A stretch of 64,000 nt of DNA, taken from Bacteroidales bacterium (GTDB lineage: Bacteria > Bacteroidota > Bacteroidia > Bacteroidales > UBA932). The stretch lies in contig SUYM01000004.1 of NCBI GenBank assembly GCA_015060455.1, positions 58,540 through 122,539 of the forward strand. The letters run 5' to 3'. Below, piece by piece: positions 43,566-52,342 of this stretch. A program made the position numbers and the translations under genes. The notes under the pieces were generated by a model, which was not told the origin of the DNA, did not search any database, and saw nothing but the letters and a program-made list of their open reading frames with translations. Position 1 is the first letter of the stretch, and each line of letters begins with the position of its first letter.

Positions 43566-45275
43566 TTATTCCCAGAGAACGAGTTTTTCGGTCGGATCAG
43601 GATTGTTGTCCTGAGGATGTCTGATGCCCTTGTTCGACTGATATTCTCCGCGGGTGATGACTATGTTCCACTGTGGAGAACGGCCTTCGCAGTTGAATGT
43701 CGCAACTGCCGGGATGTTTGTTCCCACATATCCTCTTGTTATGCCACGGTTGAGTCTCTTGTAATCATAGAAGAGGATACCTTCTCCCCAGAACTCGATT
43801 CTTCTCTGAAGCATGAGTTCCTCGATGAATGCCTCGGTTGTCATAGTCCTGAGTGAACAGTCGTACGAGTCATAACGGTAATCCTGCATGAACTCGTTAA
43901 GCAGTTGCTGGGCCTTGGCAAGACCTGAGATGTTGAGTTGGGCCTCGATCTCGATGAAATACATCTCCTCGATACGCATAAGACACCAGTCTGCGGCGTT
44001 TCCTGTTGTATAGTCAAGTACGTTGCCCTGGGCAGGACGGAATTTGAGACTTGAGTATTTCTTGATTTCCACTCCGTAGCCGCTCGGGTGAACAAGGTAG
44101 GTCTGCGAGCCGATCTGACTCACGGTGCTTCCGCCGGCAAACTGATAGTTGTAGTCAAGGTCTGGATCCCACCAGGAGTGTTTTCTGAAATCTTCGTCAG
44201 GAATCTTGTTGTACAGGGCGAGGTTCACTCCGAGGTTGAAATAGCATGCGTATCCATAAAGAGCCTCGTTTGAGCGGAATGCCACGTTGGCGATGAGGTT
44301 GTTGACGTTTTCGGATGATATGGAAACGCCCCAGATCCATGCATTGTTGGCCGCACCGTTGTTGAATCCGTTTGCCGGGTCTTCCCACTGGGACTGGCTC
44401 AGAGGAGTGTGCAGACCCATGTCAATGACCTTGCGCGAGTATTCCGCGGCCTTCTGATATGCCTTCTGACTTGTCATGTCCCATGTGTCCGGGTCACCCA
44501 TCTCCTTATATGTTGCACCGAGTTCAAGATATGTACGTGCAAGCATGCCATATACGGCGGCAGGACCGATCGACGTGTAACTGCTGGACCTGTCCCTGAG
44601 ATATTCCTCCGCCTTTTCCAGGTCTGAGATGATCATCTGATACATCTTCTCGCGTGGGGCACGAGGGTTGTTCTTTGCCTGCTGCTCGGTGGTCTTCTCT
44701 GTGATGATAGGGACTGTAAGACCGAGGATGGACTTGTCCGGAGGGAGGGGGCCGTTAGGCTTGGGCTCATATAGGCGGGCAAGGTCAAGGTAGTATGCCG
44801 CTCTGTAAGCGTAAGCCTGACCTACAATCGCCTTGTGGTCTGCTGATGTCTCCTCCGTTATCTCACCGCCGACATTGATGATGTCGTTGGCGAGTTTTAT
44901 CCACTCATAATACTGGTTCCAGAAGAACTGGCACATGGCATAGTCGCTGCCTTGGCTCTGATTCTGATAATATCCTGAAAGCCAGTAATATCCTGTCTCT
45001 CCGATGGCGATGTCTTCAAGCATCGTCTCTGTCGCAAGTTGTATTGCAGGCAGACCGAAATCGAAATGCCAGCCGTAGGTCGAGTTGAATCCGCCGGTAC
45101 CTGATTTGGTCATTGCGGACGGGATACCGCTGAGCATGTAGGAGATGGCTTCATCCGACTGTTCCAACTGCTCCTTGGTCAGTGTGCTGCCTTTTGGGAA
45201 TGTCTCCTTCACACAACTGCTCAGAGACAGGGCAATCAGGGCACAGATCGTTATATTGTATATTCTCTTCATCAT
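43566..45275 (-). CDS. SusD/RagB-like lipoprotein 3
   Basis: This 569-aa product is read from MMKRIYN at 45275, 14 bases after the SusC3 stop; the longer upstream frame overlaps susC and is not credible. The signal ends SLSSC (Cys21). SusD features are the ALRAAYYLDLARLYEP-like helix (AYAYRAAYYLDLARLYEP), VYGMLARTYLELGATY and the C-terminal LMLQRRIEFWGEGILFYDYK signature. A segment PSAMTKSGT near residue 52-60 recurs in the S8 peptidase of the same operon (residues 65-71). It would serve as the lid of SusC3; in a RagAB-like setting the cargo would be peptides. Confidence 0.92.
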   Translation of the reverse strand: MMKRIYNITICALIALSLSSCVKETFPKGSTLTKEQLEQSDEAISYMLSGIPSAMTKSGTGGFNSTYGWHFDFGLPAIQLATETMLEDIAIGETGYYWLSGYYQNQSQGSDYAMCQFFWNQYYEWIKLANDIINVGGEITEETSADHKAIVGQAYAYRAAYYLDLARLYEPKPNGPLPPDKSILGLTVPIITEKTTEQQAKNNPRAPREKMYQMIISDLEKAEEYLRDRSSSYTSIGPAAVYGMLARTYLELGATYKEMGDPDTWDMTSQKAYQKAAEYSRKVIDMGLHTPLSQSQWEDPANGFNNGAANNAWIWGVSISSENVNNLIANVAFRSNEALYGYACYFNLGVNLALYNKIPDEDFRKHSWWDPDLDYNYQFAGGSTVSQIGSQTYLVHPSGYGVEIKKYSSLKFRPAQGNVLDYTTGNAADWCLMRIEEMYFIEIEAQLNISGLAKAQQLLNEFMQDYRYDSYDCSLRTMTTEAFIEELMLQRRIEFWGEGILFYDYKRLNRGITRGYVGTNIPAVATFNCEGRSPQWNIVITRGEYQSNKGIRHPQDNNPDPTEKLVLWE

Positions 45276-45289
45276 ATCTTCGTTGCGTA

Positions 45290-48200
45290 TTAGAATGTCA
45301 GGTTGATACCACCTGAAACAGTTCTTACAGGTGAGTTTACTGCTGAGTTGGTCGTTCCCGCGAAACTGAAACGAGGGTCGAATCCCTGTCTGCGTGACCA
45401 ATAATATATATTGTCACATGCCACGTAGAATCTGAGCCTGCTCACATGCATCTTTCTTGTGAGTTTCTCAGGAAGGGTATATCCCAACTGTGCGTTCTGG
45501 ATGTTGAGGTAACTTGCGTCAGTGAGGAACCGGTCTGACTCGGAAGCCGTATATTGGTCCTCAAACTGGAAGCGTGGAATGTCAGAATCCCGGTTGGTTG
45601 TGCTCCATGAATTGAACACATCCTTGTGGAAGTTGCTTCCCACAGACTGCGACGTAGGCGAGCCCATGAACTTTGAGTAGCCGGAGTCGTATGAAAGTCC
45701 GCCGATGGAGTATGTGAACGATATGGAAAAATCGAAACCGTAGAAATCGACAGATGTCCCGAAACCGCCGTAGAGGTCCGGAGTCGGAGCGCCACAGAGG
45801 TACTGGGTCGCCTCTGAGTATTCGTCGGTCGTCACTTTGTCCAGAATGTTTCCGTCATCGTCAACTATGTCTTTGTACCACAATGATTTTCCTGTCTCTT
45901 TGTCGATTCCGGCATATTGAGGAATATAGAATGTGTTCAGCGGCAGTCCTTCTCCAATAAACCTTGATCCGTTTGCATAACCCTCATATCCCTCGACTGT
46001 CCTGGACTTCTTGTCCTCAGGGAGCATGGTGATCTTGTTGGTGTAGTGGGTCATGTTGAAATAGAAGTTCCAGTTGATGTTCTCGTTCCTGTAAAGACCT
46101 ATGTTCGCCGACAATTCGATTCCGGAGTTCCTCATGTCTCCGATGTTGTCGTAATATCCGCTGTAACCCAATGATGCCGGTGTGGTGAACCAGAAGAGCA
46201 TGTCAGATGTCTTTCTGTAAAAATACTCTATGGTTCCGGATACTCTTCCGCGAAGGAAGTCGAAATCGACTCCGGCGTTGAAGTTGGTGTTGGTCTCCCA
46301 GGTGATTTCCTTGTTACCCTTCACGCCGAAACTGATGGCAGGGTTGTCCTGGTTGTTGGTGAGGGTGTAGGTGTCTGTGTAAAGATAATTGCTGATGGAG
46401 TCGTTACCCTGAGAACCCACTGATGCCTTGATCTTGAGCATGTCGATCCACGGGAGTCTCGGGAACCAACTTTCCTGATTGATGATCCAGCCTCCTCCGA
46501 GTGACCAGAAGTTACCCCAGCGGTGGTCCGGATGGAATCTTGATGAGGCGTCACGACGGAATGATGCACTTGCAAATATCCTGTTGCTGAAATCATACTG
46601 TGCACGGATGAAATAACCCTCGTTGTTATATTCTCCGAAACTTGATGCCGCGCCTCTTCCGTCAACCACGGCGCCGTTGAGTTCGTCGTTCTCCATCGAG
46701 AACATCTGGCTCTTCGAGGCGCTCAGGCTATATGATCTGGTCGCATAGTTCTCATGGCCGAGCAGGACGGACACGTTATGCACTCCGGCGAAGGTCCTCT
46801 TCCAGTTGAGGAGTTGCTGGAGGTTGATGTATGTGGATCTTGAATGACCCTTGTTGATCATACCTCCGACAGATGTCGCCATTCCATAGTATTTGTTCAT
46901 TATGGATGTGCTTCTTGTCTCATCTACTCCGAAACCTGCATTGAAGGTGAATGTGAAGTCCTTGAGGAACTTGACCTCTGCGTATCCTGTGCCGTTGAAT
47001 GCGTTGCCCTCGGCGTTGTTCTTGTCCAGAAGGGCTGCCTGGAGGGCGTTTGAGTTGCCGAGATATGGACGTGAGAGTCCGGCATTGCCGCCGTCACCGT
47101 AGTCGTACATCTTCAATCCGTACTTGTCTGTCATGATGTTGCCGTTGCCGTCCCTGATGAAGATAGGGTAGATAGGGGCGATGCCCGTAGCAATGGCGAA
47201 GACGTTACCTGTGGATCCGCTTGAGCCCTCTTCGGAGTTGCCGTTGTTCCAGTTGTAGTTGGTGTATGAAAGGTTCGCTCCGATCTTGAGCCAACTCTTT
47301 GCCTGATAGTCGGCGCGGAGACGGGCTGTGTAACGGTACATGTCGGAGCCGTCTATGATACCCTTGTTGTTGAGGTATCCGAATGATGCGAGCATGGAAA
47401 TCTTCTCTCCGCTGCCTGAGACGCTCACATTGTATTCCTGACGGAGCGAGTTGCGGTATGCCTCGTCGATCCAGTTGTCAGGTGTGATCGTGTAGATCTG
47501 GTCGTTGTATCCGATTGTCCTTCCCAGGGTGGCGTTCGGGTTGAGGCGGCCGTTCATGCCGATAAGGCTCTGTCCCTGAGGTACATCATATACTATGTAT
47601 CCGAGACCTCCGGCGTTTGTGCTTCCGCTTATGGTCTGCAAGGCCTTGATGTGTGCCTGAGACGGTGTCATGCCAGGGTTGTAGAGCAGGTTGCCGTCTT
47701 CGTCCTTGGTGTGGTCAGGGTTCTCGTAGTAGTTGCGGAGCGCTGCATAATATGCCTCGTAATACTGTCCGGGGTCGGTGATCACGTCGTAGTCTTTGAG
47801 TGCCTTGGTGTTAAGACCCCATTTTGCCTCCACGTTGATGACCGCATCTCCTCTCTTTGCCTTCTTGGTGGTAATCATGATCACGCCGTTTGCTCCACGG
47901 GCACCGTAAAGGGCGTTGGAAGCCGCATCCTTGAGGACTGTCATGGATTCGATGTCGGCAGGGTTGATATTGTTCATGTCTCCGCTGTAAGGAATACCGT
48001 CAACCACGTAGAGCGGGGCTGTGCCGGCAGACATTGAACTGATACCGCGGACCATGATGCTTGGGGACGAGCCGAGAGATCCGGTGGATGTGGTCATCTG
48101 CACTCCGGCAACGACACCTTCGAGCGCTCGTGTCACGTCGGAAGACTGTGTTTTGGCTATGTCTGAGGATTTCACGACAGTCGCAGAACCTGTGAAGGAC

Positions 48201-48550
48201 TCCTTTGTCGCCGTACCGAAGGCCACGACTATGGTTTCCTCGATGGTTTCGGTGTCCGGAGACAGCACTGCGTTGACTGTGCTCTTGCCGTCGATGGCCA
48301 CTTCCTGGTCCTTGTATCCTATGGACGAGAACACCAGAATGCCTGTCGAGGGCGCTGTGATTGAATAATTACCGTCAATGTCTGTGACGGTACCGGTGGT
48401 TGTGCCCTTGATCTGTACTCCAGCAAAGGGGACTCCCGCTCCGTTCGATGAATCTGTCACCACACCGGTAACTGTCAGGTTCTGGGCGTATGCGCTCAGT
48501 GACAGGATCATGGCGGTCATGACAGATAAGGTCAGTCTGAAATATTTCAT
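45290..48550 (-). CDS. SusC/RagA-like TonB-dependent transporter 3
   Basis: This 1086-aa product is read from MKYFRLTLSVM at 48550; the 15-residue upstream extension crosses the promoter region. The signal peptide ends SAYAQ. The carboxypeptidase-regulatory-like domain (VTGVVTDSSNGAGVPFAG) is followed by a TonB-box-like EETIVVAFGTATKES, the plug with IMVRGISSMSAG and YVVDGIPYSGDM, and a complete barrel ending in TVSGGINLTF. It leads the minus-strand operon SusC-SusD-lipoprotein-S8 peptidase-two lipoproteins. Its cargo is unknown; the protease context points to peptides, as in RagAB of Porphyromonas. Confidence 0.93.
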   Translation of the reverse strand: MKYFRLTLSVMTAMILSLSAYAQNLTVTGVVTDSSNGAGVPFAGVQIKGTTTGTVTDIDGNYSITAPSTGILVFSSIGYKDQEVAIDGKSTVNAVLSPDTETIEETIVVAFGTATKESFTGSATVVKSSDIAKTQSSDVTRALEGVVAGVQMTTSTGSLGSSPSIMVRGISSMSAGTAPLYVVDGIPYSGDMNNINPADIESMTVLKDAASNALYGARGANGVIMITTKKAKRGDAVINVEAKWGLNTKALKDYDVITDPGQYYEAYYAALRNYYENPDHTKDEDGNLLYNPGMTPSQAHIKALQTISGSTNAGGLGYIVYDVPQGQSLIGMNGRLNPNATLGRTIGYNDQIYTITPDNWIDEAYRNSLRQEYNVSVSGSGEKISMLASFGYLNNKGIIDGSDMYRYTARLRADYQAKSWLKIGANLSYTNYNWNNGNSEEGSSGSTGNVFAIATGIAPIYPIFIRDGNGNIMTDKYGLKMYDYGDGGNAGLSRPYLGNSNALQAALLDKNNAEGNAFNGTGYAEVKFLKDFTFTFNAGFGVDETRSTSIMNKYYGMATSVGGMINKGHSRSTYINLQQLLNWKRTFAGVHNVSVLLGHENYATRSYSLSASKSQMFSMENDELNGAVVDGRGAASSFGEYNNEGYFIRAQYDFSNRIFASASFRRDASSRFHPDHRWGNFWSLGGGWIINQESWFPRLPWIDMLKIKASVGSQGNDSISNYLYTDTYTLTNNQDNPAISFGVKGNKEITWETNTNFNAGVDFDFLRGRVSGTIEYFYRKTSDMLFWFTTPASLGYSGYYDNIGDMRNSGIELSANIGLYRNENINWNFYFNMTHYTNKITMLPEDKKSRTVEGYEGYANGSRFIGEGLPLNTFYIPQYAGIDKETGKSLWYKDIVDDDGNILDKVTTDEYSEATQYLCGAPTPDLYGGFGTSVDFYGFDFSISFTYSIGGLSYDSGYSKFMGSPTSQSVGSNFHKDVFNSWSTTNRDSDIPRFQFEDQYTASESDRFLTDASYLNIQNAQLGYTLPEKLTRKMHVSRLRFYVACDNIYYWSRRQGFDPRFSFAGTTNSAVNSPVRTVSGGINLTF

Positions 48551-48583
48551 TCGGTTGTCTAATTGTTTTCTATATATGACAAA

Positions 48584-48638
48584 GTAGGTTGACATATTAC
48601 TGCCAACCTACAAAGGTATGAATTTTTGCCCTATTTAT
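48584..48638 (-). promoter_or_regulatory. Promoter and operator-like palindrome of the SusC3 operon
   Basis: On the minus strand TACCTTTG (48618-48611) is a perfect -7 box with a TTTC at about 20 bases upstream as a weak -33. It touches a perfect 8-bp inverted repeat GTAGGTTG/CAACCTAC (48584-48591 and 48604-48611) that spans the expected transcription start. This could be an operator or a 5' UTR hairpin. Confidence 0.65.
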
Positions 48639-48660
48639 GAAATTTATTTCTGCTTGCGGA

Positions 48661-49983
48661 CTATCCCTTTCTGCGAAGTTCCTCTATGTATCTGTCAATT
48701 TTTCGGATTTCGTATGGGATGCTGATTCCCTGAGGGCATTTTCTGACACATTTGTTGCATCCTATGCACCTGTCCGCCTGGCTGAGTTTGCCGACTGTAC
48801 GGTCATAACTGACAAGATATGCCCTGCGGGCCTTTCTGTAATCCGTTGACCGGGTGTTCTCCGCTATGAAACCTTCGTTCACGCATTTGTTGTAATGGGT
48901 GAAGATGCCAGGGATATCGACACCGTAAGGACATGGCATGCAGTATTGGCAACGGGTACATTTGATGACAGGGTACTTCTCCATCAATGCTGCCGTGTCA
49001 TCCATGAATGCCATTTCCGCCTCTGTCATGGCCTTCAGCGGAGAGAAGGTATTCAGATTGTCCTGGAGATGCTCCATATAAGTCATGCCGCTGAGCACTG
49101 TCAGTATCTTCGGCGGGGTGCCGGCAAAGCGGAAGGCCCACGATGCCATGCTCTTTGTCGGGTCCTTTTCCTTGAGGCGGTCGGCGATGTTCTTGGGAGG
49201 ATTGGCAAGGCGTCCGCCCAGAAGCGGCTCCATCACGATGACAGGGATGTCAGCCTTCTCAAGTTCTCCATACAGGTACTGCGCCTGGGAGTTTCTTCTT
49301 CCCGGATGCGTCCAGTCGGAATAGTTCAACTGGATCTGCACGAAGTCCCAATGGTATTTTTCATGCAGGGCAAGCAACTGGTCAAAGCCCTTTTGATTCC
49401 CATGGAACGAGAATCCCAGGTGGCGTATCCTGCCGGCCTTGCGCTCTTCAAGGAGAAAATCCAGCATTCCGTTGTCAATGAAGCGTTTCTGCAAGGTTTC
49501 GGCATCCTTTACGGAGTGGAGAAGGTAGTAGTCTATATAGTCTGTCCGCAGATCTTCAAACGACTTGCGGTACATCTGCATCGAGGCCTCGGCTGAGGCG
49601 TCCTTGAAATTGGAGAGTTTCGTGGCGATGAAGTAACTCTCACGCGGGTGTCTGCTCAATGCCTCGCCAGTAATCCTTTCGCACTCGCCGTCATGGTACA
49701 TCGGGGCTGCGTCAAAGTAGTTCACCCCGTTTGCAAGAGCATGATCCACAAGGGCGTTCACCATCTCCTGATCTACGGTCTCTGTGCCGTCTTCATTTTT
49801 TACGGCAGGCCATCTCATGCAGCCATAGCCCAGGAGGCTTACCTTGTCTCCGCTTTCCGGATGCGTCCTGTATGTCATCTGAACTTCGGTCTCCTTGCCT
49901 GGGTTGCCGCAGCCGCCCATCATGCCCACACCACAGGCAGCAGCAGATAATCCTGTTATTTTAAGAAATTGTCTTCTGTCCAT
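48661..49983 (-). CDS. Aldo/keto reductase with C-terminal 4Fe-4S domain and twin-arginine N terminus
   Basis: This is a 440-aa protein. It starts MDRRQFLKITGLSAAACGV, a twin-arginine motif (RRQFLK) with a hydrophobic stretch and a GGC lipobox-like site, so export by Tat is suggested. Residues ~37-330 form the AKR barrel with DAAPMYHDGECE (Asp and Tyr of the tetrad), FIATKLSN (Lys) and DYYLLHSVKD (His). The C-terminal part has CTRCQYCMPCPYGVDIPG and CIGCNKCVRKCPQGISIP, two 4Fe-4S sites. Such ferredoxin-linked reductases are common in anaerobes, substrate unknown. It follows the fusion polyferredoxin by 12 bp and is probably its electron partner. Confidence 0.87.
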   Translation of the reverse strand: MDRRQFLKITGLSAAACGVGMMGGCGNPGKETEVQMTYRTHPESGDKVSLLGYGCMRWPAVKNEDGTETVDQEMVNALVDHALANGVNYFDAAPMYHDGECERITGEALSRHPRESYFIATKLSNFKDASAEASMQMYRKSFEDLRTDYIDYYLLHSVKDAETLQKRFIDNGMLDFLLEERKAGRIRHLGFSFHGNQKGFDQLLALHEKYHWDFVQIQLNYSDWTHPGRRNSQAQYLYGELEKADIPVIVMEPLLGGRLANPPKNIADRLKEKDPTKSMASWAFRFAGTPPKILTVLSGMTYMEHLQDNLNTFSPLKAMTEAEMAFMDDTAALMEKYPVIKCTRCQYCMPCPYGVDIPGIFTHYNKCVNEGFIAENTRSTDYRKARRAYLVSYDRTVGKLSQADRCIGCNKCVRKCPQGISIPYEIRKIDRYIEELRRKG

Positions 49984-49995
49984 CGTGCGTCGTGT

Positions 49996-51513
49996 TTAGA
50001 TGTCCTTATGAATCAAATGGCCTTCCACATGAATTGCCGCTATCGGTCTTGCCGGGCAGAGGTTCTCGCAGGCGCCGCAGCCTATGCACATCTGCTCGTT
50101 AACTGCCGGAATCCTTACCGAAAGCATGTCGTCAGGGTTTTTCCTGACCATGGTGATGGCATCAGCAGGGCAGTGTCTTGCACAGTTTCCGCAATCCACA
50201 TCATCCGTGTTGACCACGCAGAGGTCAAGGTTGACCACGGCGTGCCCTGTCTGGATGGATGATTTCTCTTCGATGCTTACAGGCCTTATCGCCCCTGCCG
50301 GACACACCTGCGAGCATCTGTTGCACTCAGGACGGCAGTATCCTTTTTCAAAGGACATCTCAGGCTGCATCATGGTCATCAGCGAGGTGGAAGGACGGAG
50401 CACATTGTTCGGGCAGACGCTTACGCAGAGTTGACATGCGGTGCAGTGGTCTGCGAAGTTCTTCAGGCTAAGCGAGCCAGCCGGCAGGACAGGGGTCTGT
50501 CTTTCGTTCCTTGTCTTTTCCCTGACGAGCGGCATCTTCCTCTTGCGCTTCTGAGCGTCTGCGGCTATTGAAGATCCCGCCAGAACGGCAGTTGTCAGGA
50601 AGGCGCGTCTTCCTGTGTCGTGTCTGTCCTCATGGACTTTCATATTGTCCGTGTCTTGATGCTCCGGGGCTTTGACATATCTGTTTTTCCATTTTATGGC
50701 CCCTTCATGGCAGGTGTCTATGCAGTCCATACATGCCACACACCTGCTGTAATCTATCTCATGCTTCTTCATGTCGATACATGATGCCTTGCATCTTCTG
50801 CCGCACAGACCGCAGTTCCTGCATTTCTCAGTATCGATGACCGGGACGAAGATGCTTCTGCGGGAGAAGAACCCGAGAATCGTGCCCACCGGACATATCG
50901 TGTTGCAGTATGTTCGGCCGCCTTTCCATGCTAATATGAAAATGATGACGAAGGTCGCTGCGGCTGTAATGAAGGTCGGCATGGACTTGATCCACACCTC
51001 CTTTTCATAGAAGGCATAACTGTCATATCTCTGCGCAACTTCTGCAAGGAGGTTGTTTCCCCATTGATAGAGTGGTGCGAGGAGGTTGGAGGCTATCCTT
51101 CCGTAGGCACTGTATGGCGCGAGCAGGGCGGCGAGGGAGTGGATGCCCAGGACGAAGGCGGCTATGAACAGCGCCAGCATCCCGTATCTGAGCCACTTCC
51201 TCTCAGGGGAATATCTGAATCTGAACCTGTTCTTCTTTTTGGTCTTGCCGTGGATCCACGAAATGATGTCCTGCATTATGCCGAGCGGGCAGATGACGCT
51301 GCAATAGACCCTTCCGAAGAGTACGGTGATAAGGATCAGGGCGGCGATGACCACCGCGTTCATGGCCAATGCGGCCGGCAGGAACTGTATCTTTGCCATC
51401 CAGCCCAGCCATGCGTGGAGTGTGCCGGTGAAATCAAGGAATAACAGGGTGATGCCGATAAAGAATATGGCGGCAAGAGTTATTCGTATTGCTCTCAGGG
51501 TGTTTGTCTTCAT
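49996..51513 (-). CDS. NapH-NapG-like fusion: membrane polyferredoxin with internal twin-arginine segment
   Basis: This is a 505-aa protein. Residues 1-290 resemble NapH/CcoG-type membrane ferredoxins: four membrane segments (~9-29, 45-67, 111-131, 178-196), two cytoplasmic CxxxCP motifs (71-76, 203-208) and two 4Fe-4S sites (231-245, 258-268). Residues 301-320 then read GRRAFLTTAVLAGSSIAADA, a twin-arginine signal-like segment inside the protein, followed by a NapG-like periplasmic-type ferredoxin with four more cluster sites (357-367, 393-404, 432-448, 476-486). NapG and NapH are separate proteins in classical nitrate reductase operons. There is no nap or other terminal reductase here. Its start abuts the pflA stop, so it belongs to the pfl operon. 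Confidence 0.82.
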   Translation of the reverse strand: MKTNTLRAIRITLAAIFFIGITLLFLDFTGTLHAWLGWMAKIQFLPAALAMNAVVIAALILITVLFGRVYCSVICPLGIMQDIISWIHGKTKKKNRFRFRYSPERKWLRYGMLALFIAAFVLGIHSLAALLAPYSAYGRIASNLLAPLYQWGNNLLAEVAQRYDSYAFYEKEVWIKSMPTFITAAATFVIIFILAWKGGRTYCNTICPVGTILGFFSRRSIFVPVIDTEKCRNCGLCGRRCKASCIDMKKHEIDYSRCVACMDCIDTCHEGAIKWKNRYVKAPEHQDTDNMKVHEDRHDTGRRAFLTTAVLAGSSIAADAQKRKRKMPLVREKTRNERQTPVLPAGSLSLKNFADHCTACQLCVSVCPNNVLRPSTSLMTMMQPEMSFEKGYCRPECNRCSQVCPAGAIRPVSIEEKSSIQTGHAVVNLDLCVVNTDDVDCGNCARHCPADAITMVRKNPDDMLSVRIPAVNEQMCIGCGACENLCPARPIAAIHVEGHLIHKDI

Positions 51514-52239
51514 TTAGTTTACCATTACGCAGTCAAAGTACTCGCTCAGCAGTTGTTCCGCTCTTTTCAGTTGCTCCGGGGTGTTTGCCGGAGTGCCTTT
51601 GAGACGGTATTCCTGCCCCATTGTCTCATATTTGTGCATGCCGAGTGTGTGATAGGGAAGGATCTCCACCCTCTTTATCATCTTGTAGTCCTTGAAATGC
51701 TCTCCAAGACCACGGATGTCTTCCTCCGCGTCACTGATGCCGGGCACAAGCACATACCTTAGCCAGAAAGGCTTGTTATTATCTTCCAGCCATTTTGCCG
51801 TTTCCAGAGTGCGGGCGTTGCTCCTTTCGGTGAGGCTCCGGTGCCTGTCAGGGTTGATCTGCTTTACATCCAGGAGGACGAGGTCCACCTTGCCCAGCAA
51901 CTGCTCGACAGCGGGGTTCCATACGCCTCCGTTGGTGTCGATGCAGACGTTGATGCCTTCGGCGTGCAGACCGTCAACCACCGGTATGAGTCCGGCAGCC
52001 TGGCTTGTCGGCTCTCCTCCGGAGAATGTCACACCACCTTTCTTTCCGAAGAACGGCTTCTGGTTCACAGCCATTCGGACTATTTCTTCAGTTTCTGTGG
52101 GCGTACCGCCGTCAAAGGATATGGTGTCGGGGTTGGCGCAGTAAAGGCATCTGAACGGGCACCCTTGGAGAAAAACGACGAGCCTGAGACCAGGCCCGTC
52201 GTAAGTACCCATAGATTCGTATGAATGAACTTTTATCAT
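51514..52239 (-). CDS. pflA: Pyruvate formate-lyase activating enzyme
   Basis: This 241-aa radical SAM enzyme is read from MIKVHSYESMGTYDGPGLR at 52239; an in-frame ATG six codons upstream lies in a repeat hairpin. The cluster motif is CPFRCLYCANPD (CxxxCxxC), with GGVTFSGGEPTSQA and the DTNGG segment. It generates the glycyl radical on PflB using S-adenosylmethionine and a reduced 4Fe-4S cluster. It is 97 bp downstream of pflB on the same strand and directly upstream of the fusion polyferredoxin, which might supply or consume low-potential electrons. Confidence 0.95.
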   Translation of the reverse strand: MIKVHSYESMGTYDGPGLRLVVFLQGCPFRCLYCANPDTISFDGGTPTETEEIVRMAVNQKPFFGKKGGVTFSGGEPTSQAAGLIPVVDGLHAEGINVCIDTNGGVWNPAVEQLLGKVDLVLLDVKQINPDRHRSLTERSNARTLETAKWLEDNNKPFWLRYVLVPGISDAEEDIRGLGEHFKDYKMIKRVEILPYHTLGMHKYETMGQEYRLKGTPANTPEQLKRAEQLLSEYFDCVMVN

Positions 52240-52241
52240 AG

Positions 52242-52342
52242 TGAGATCCCCGGTCATGCCGGGGATGACGTTTAATGTTATCTGGGATGACGTTTAATGT
52301 TGCCGGGACAACGTTTAATGTTATCTGGGATGATGTTTAGAG
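52242..52342 (-). repeat. Short tandem repeats between pflB and pflA
   Basis: A CCCCGG/CCGGGG hairpin (52248-52264) is followed by four units of 21-22 bp starting at about 52262, 52284, 52305 and 52327, with consensus GGGATGACGTTTAATGTTATCT. The last unit runs into the pflB stop codon (TAA, 52339-52337). Confidence 0.75.
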
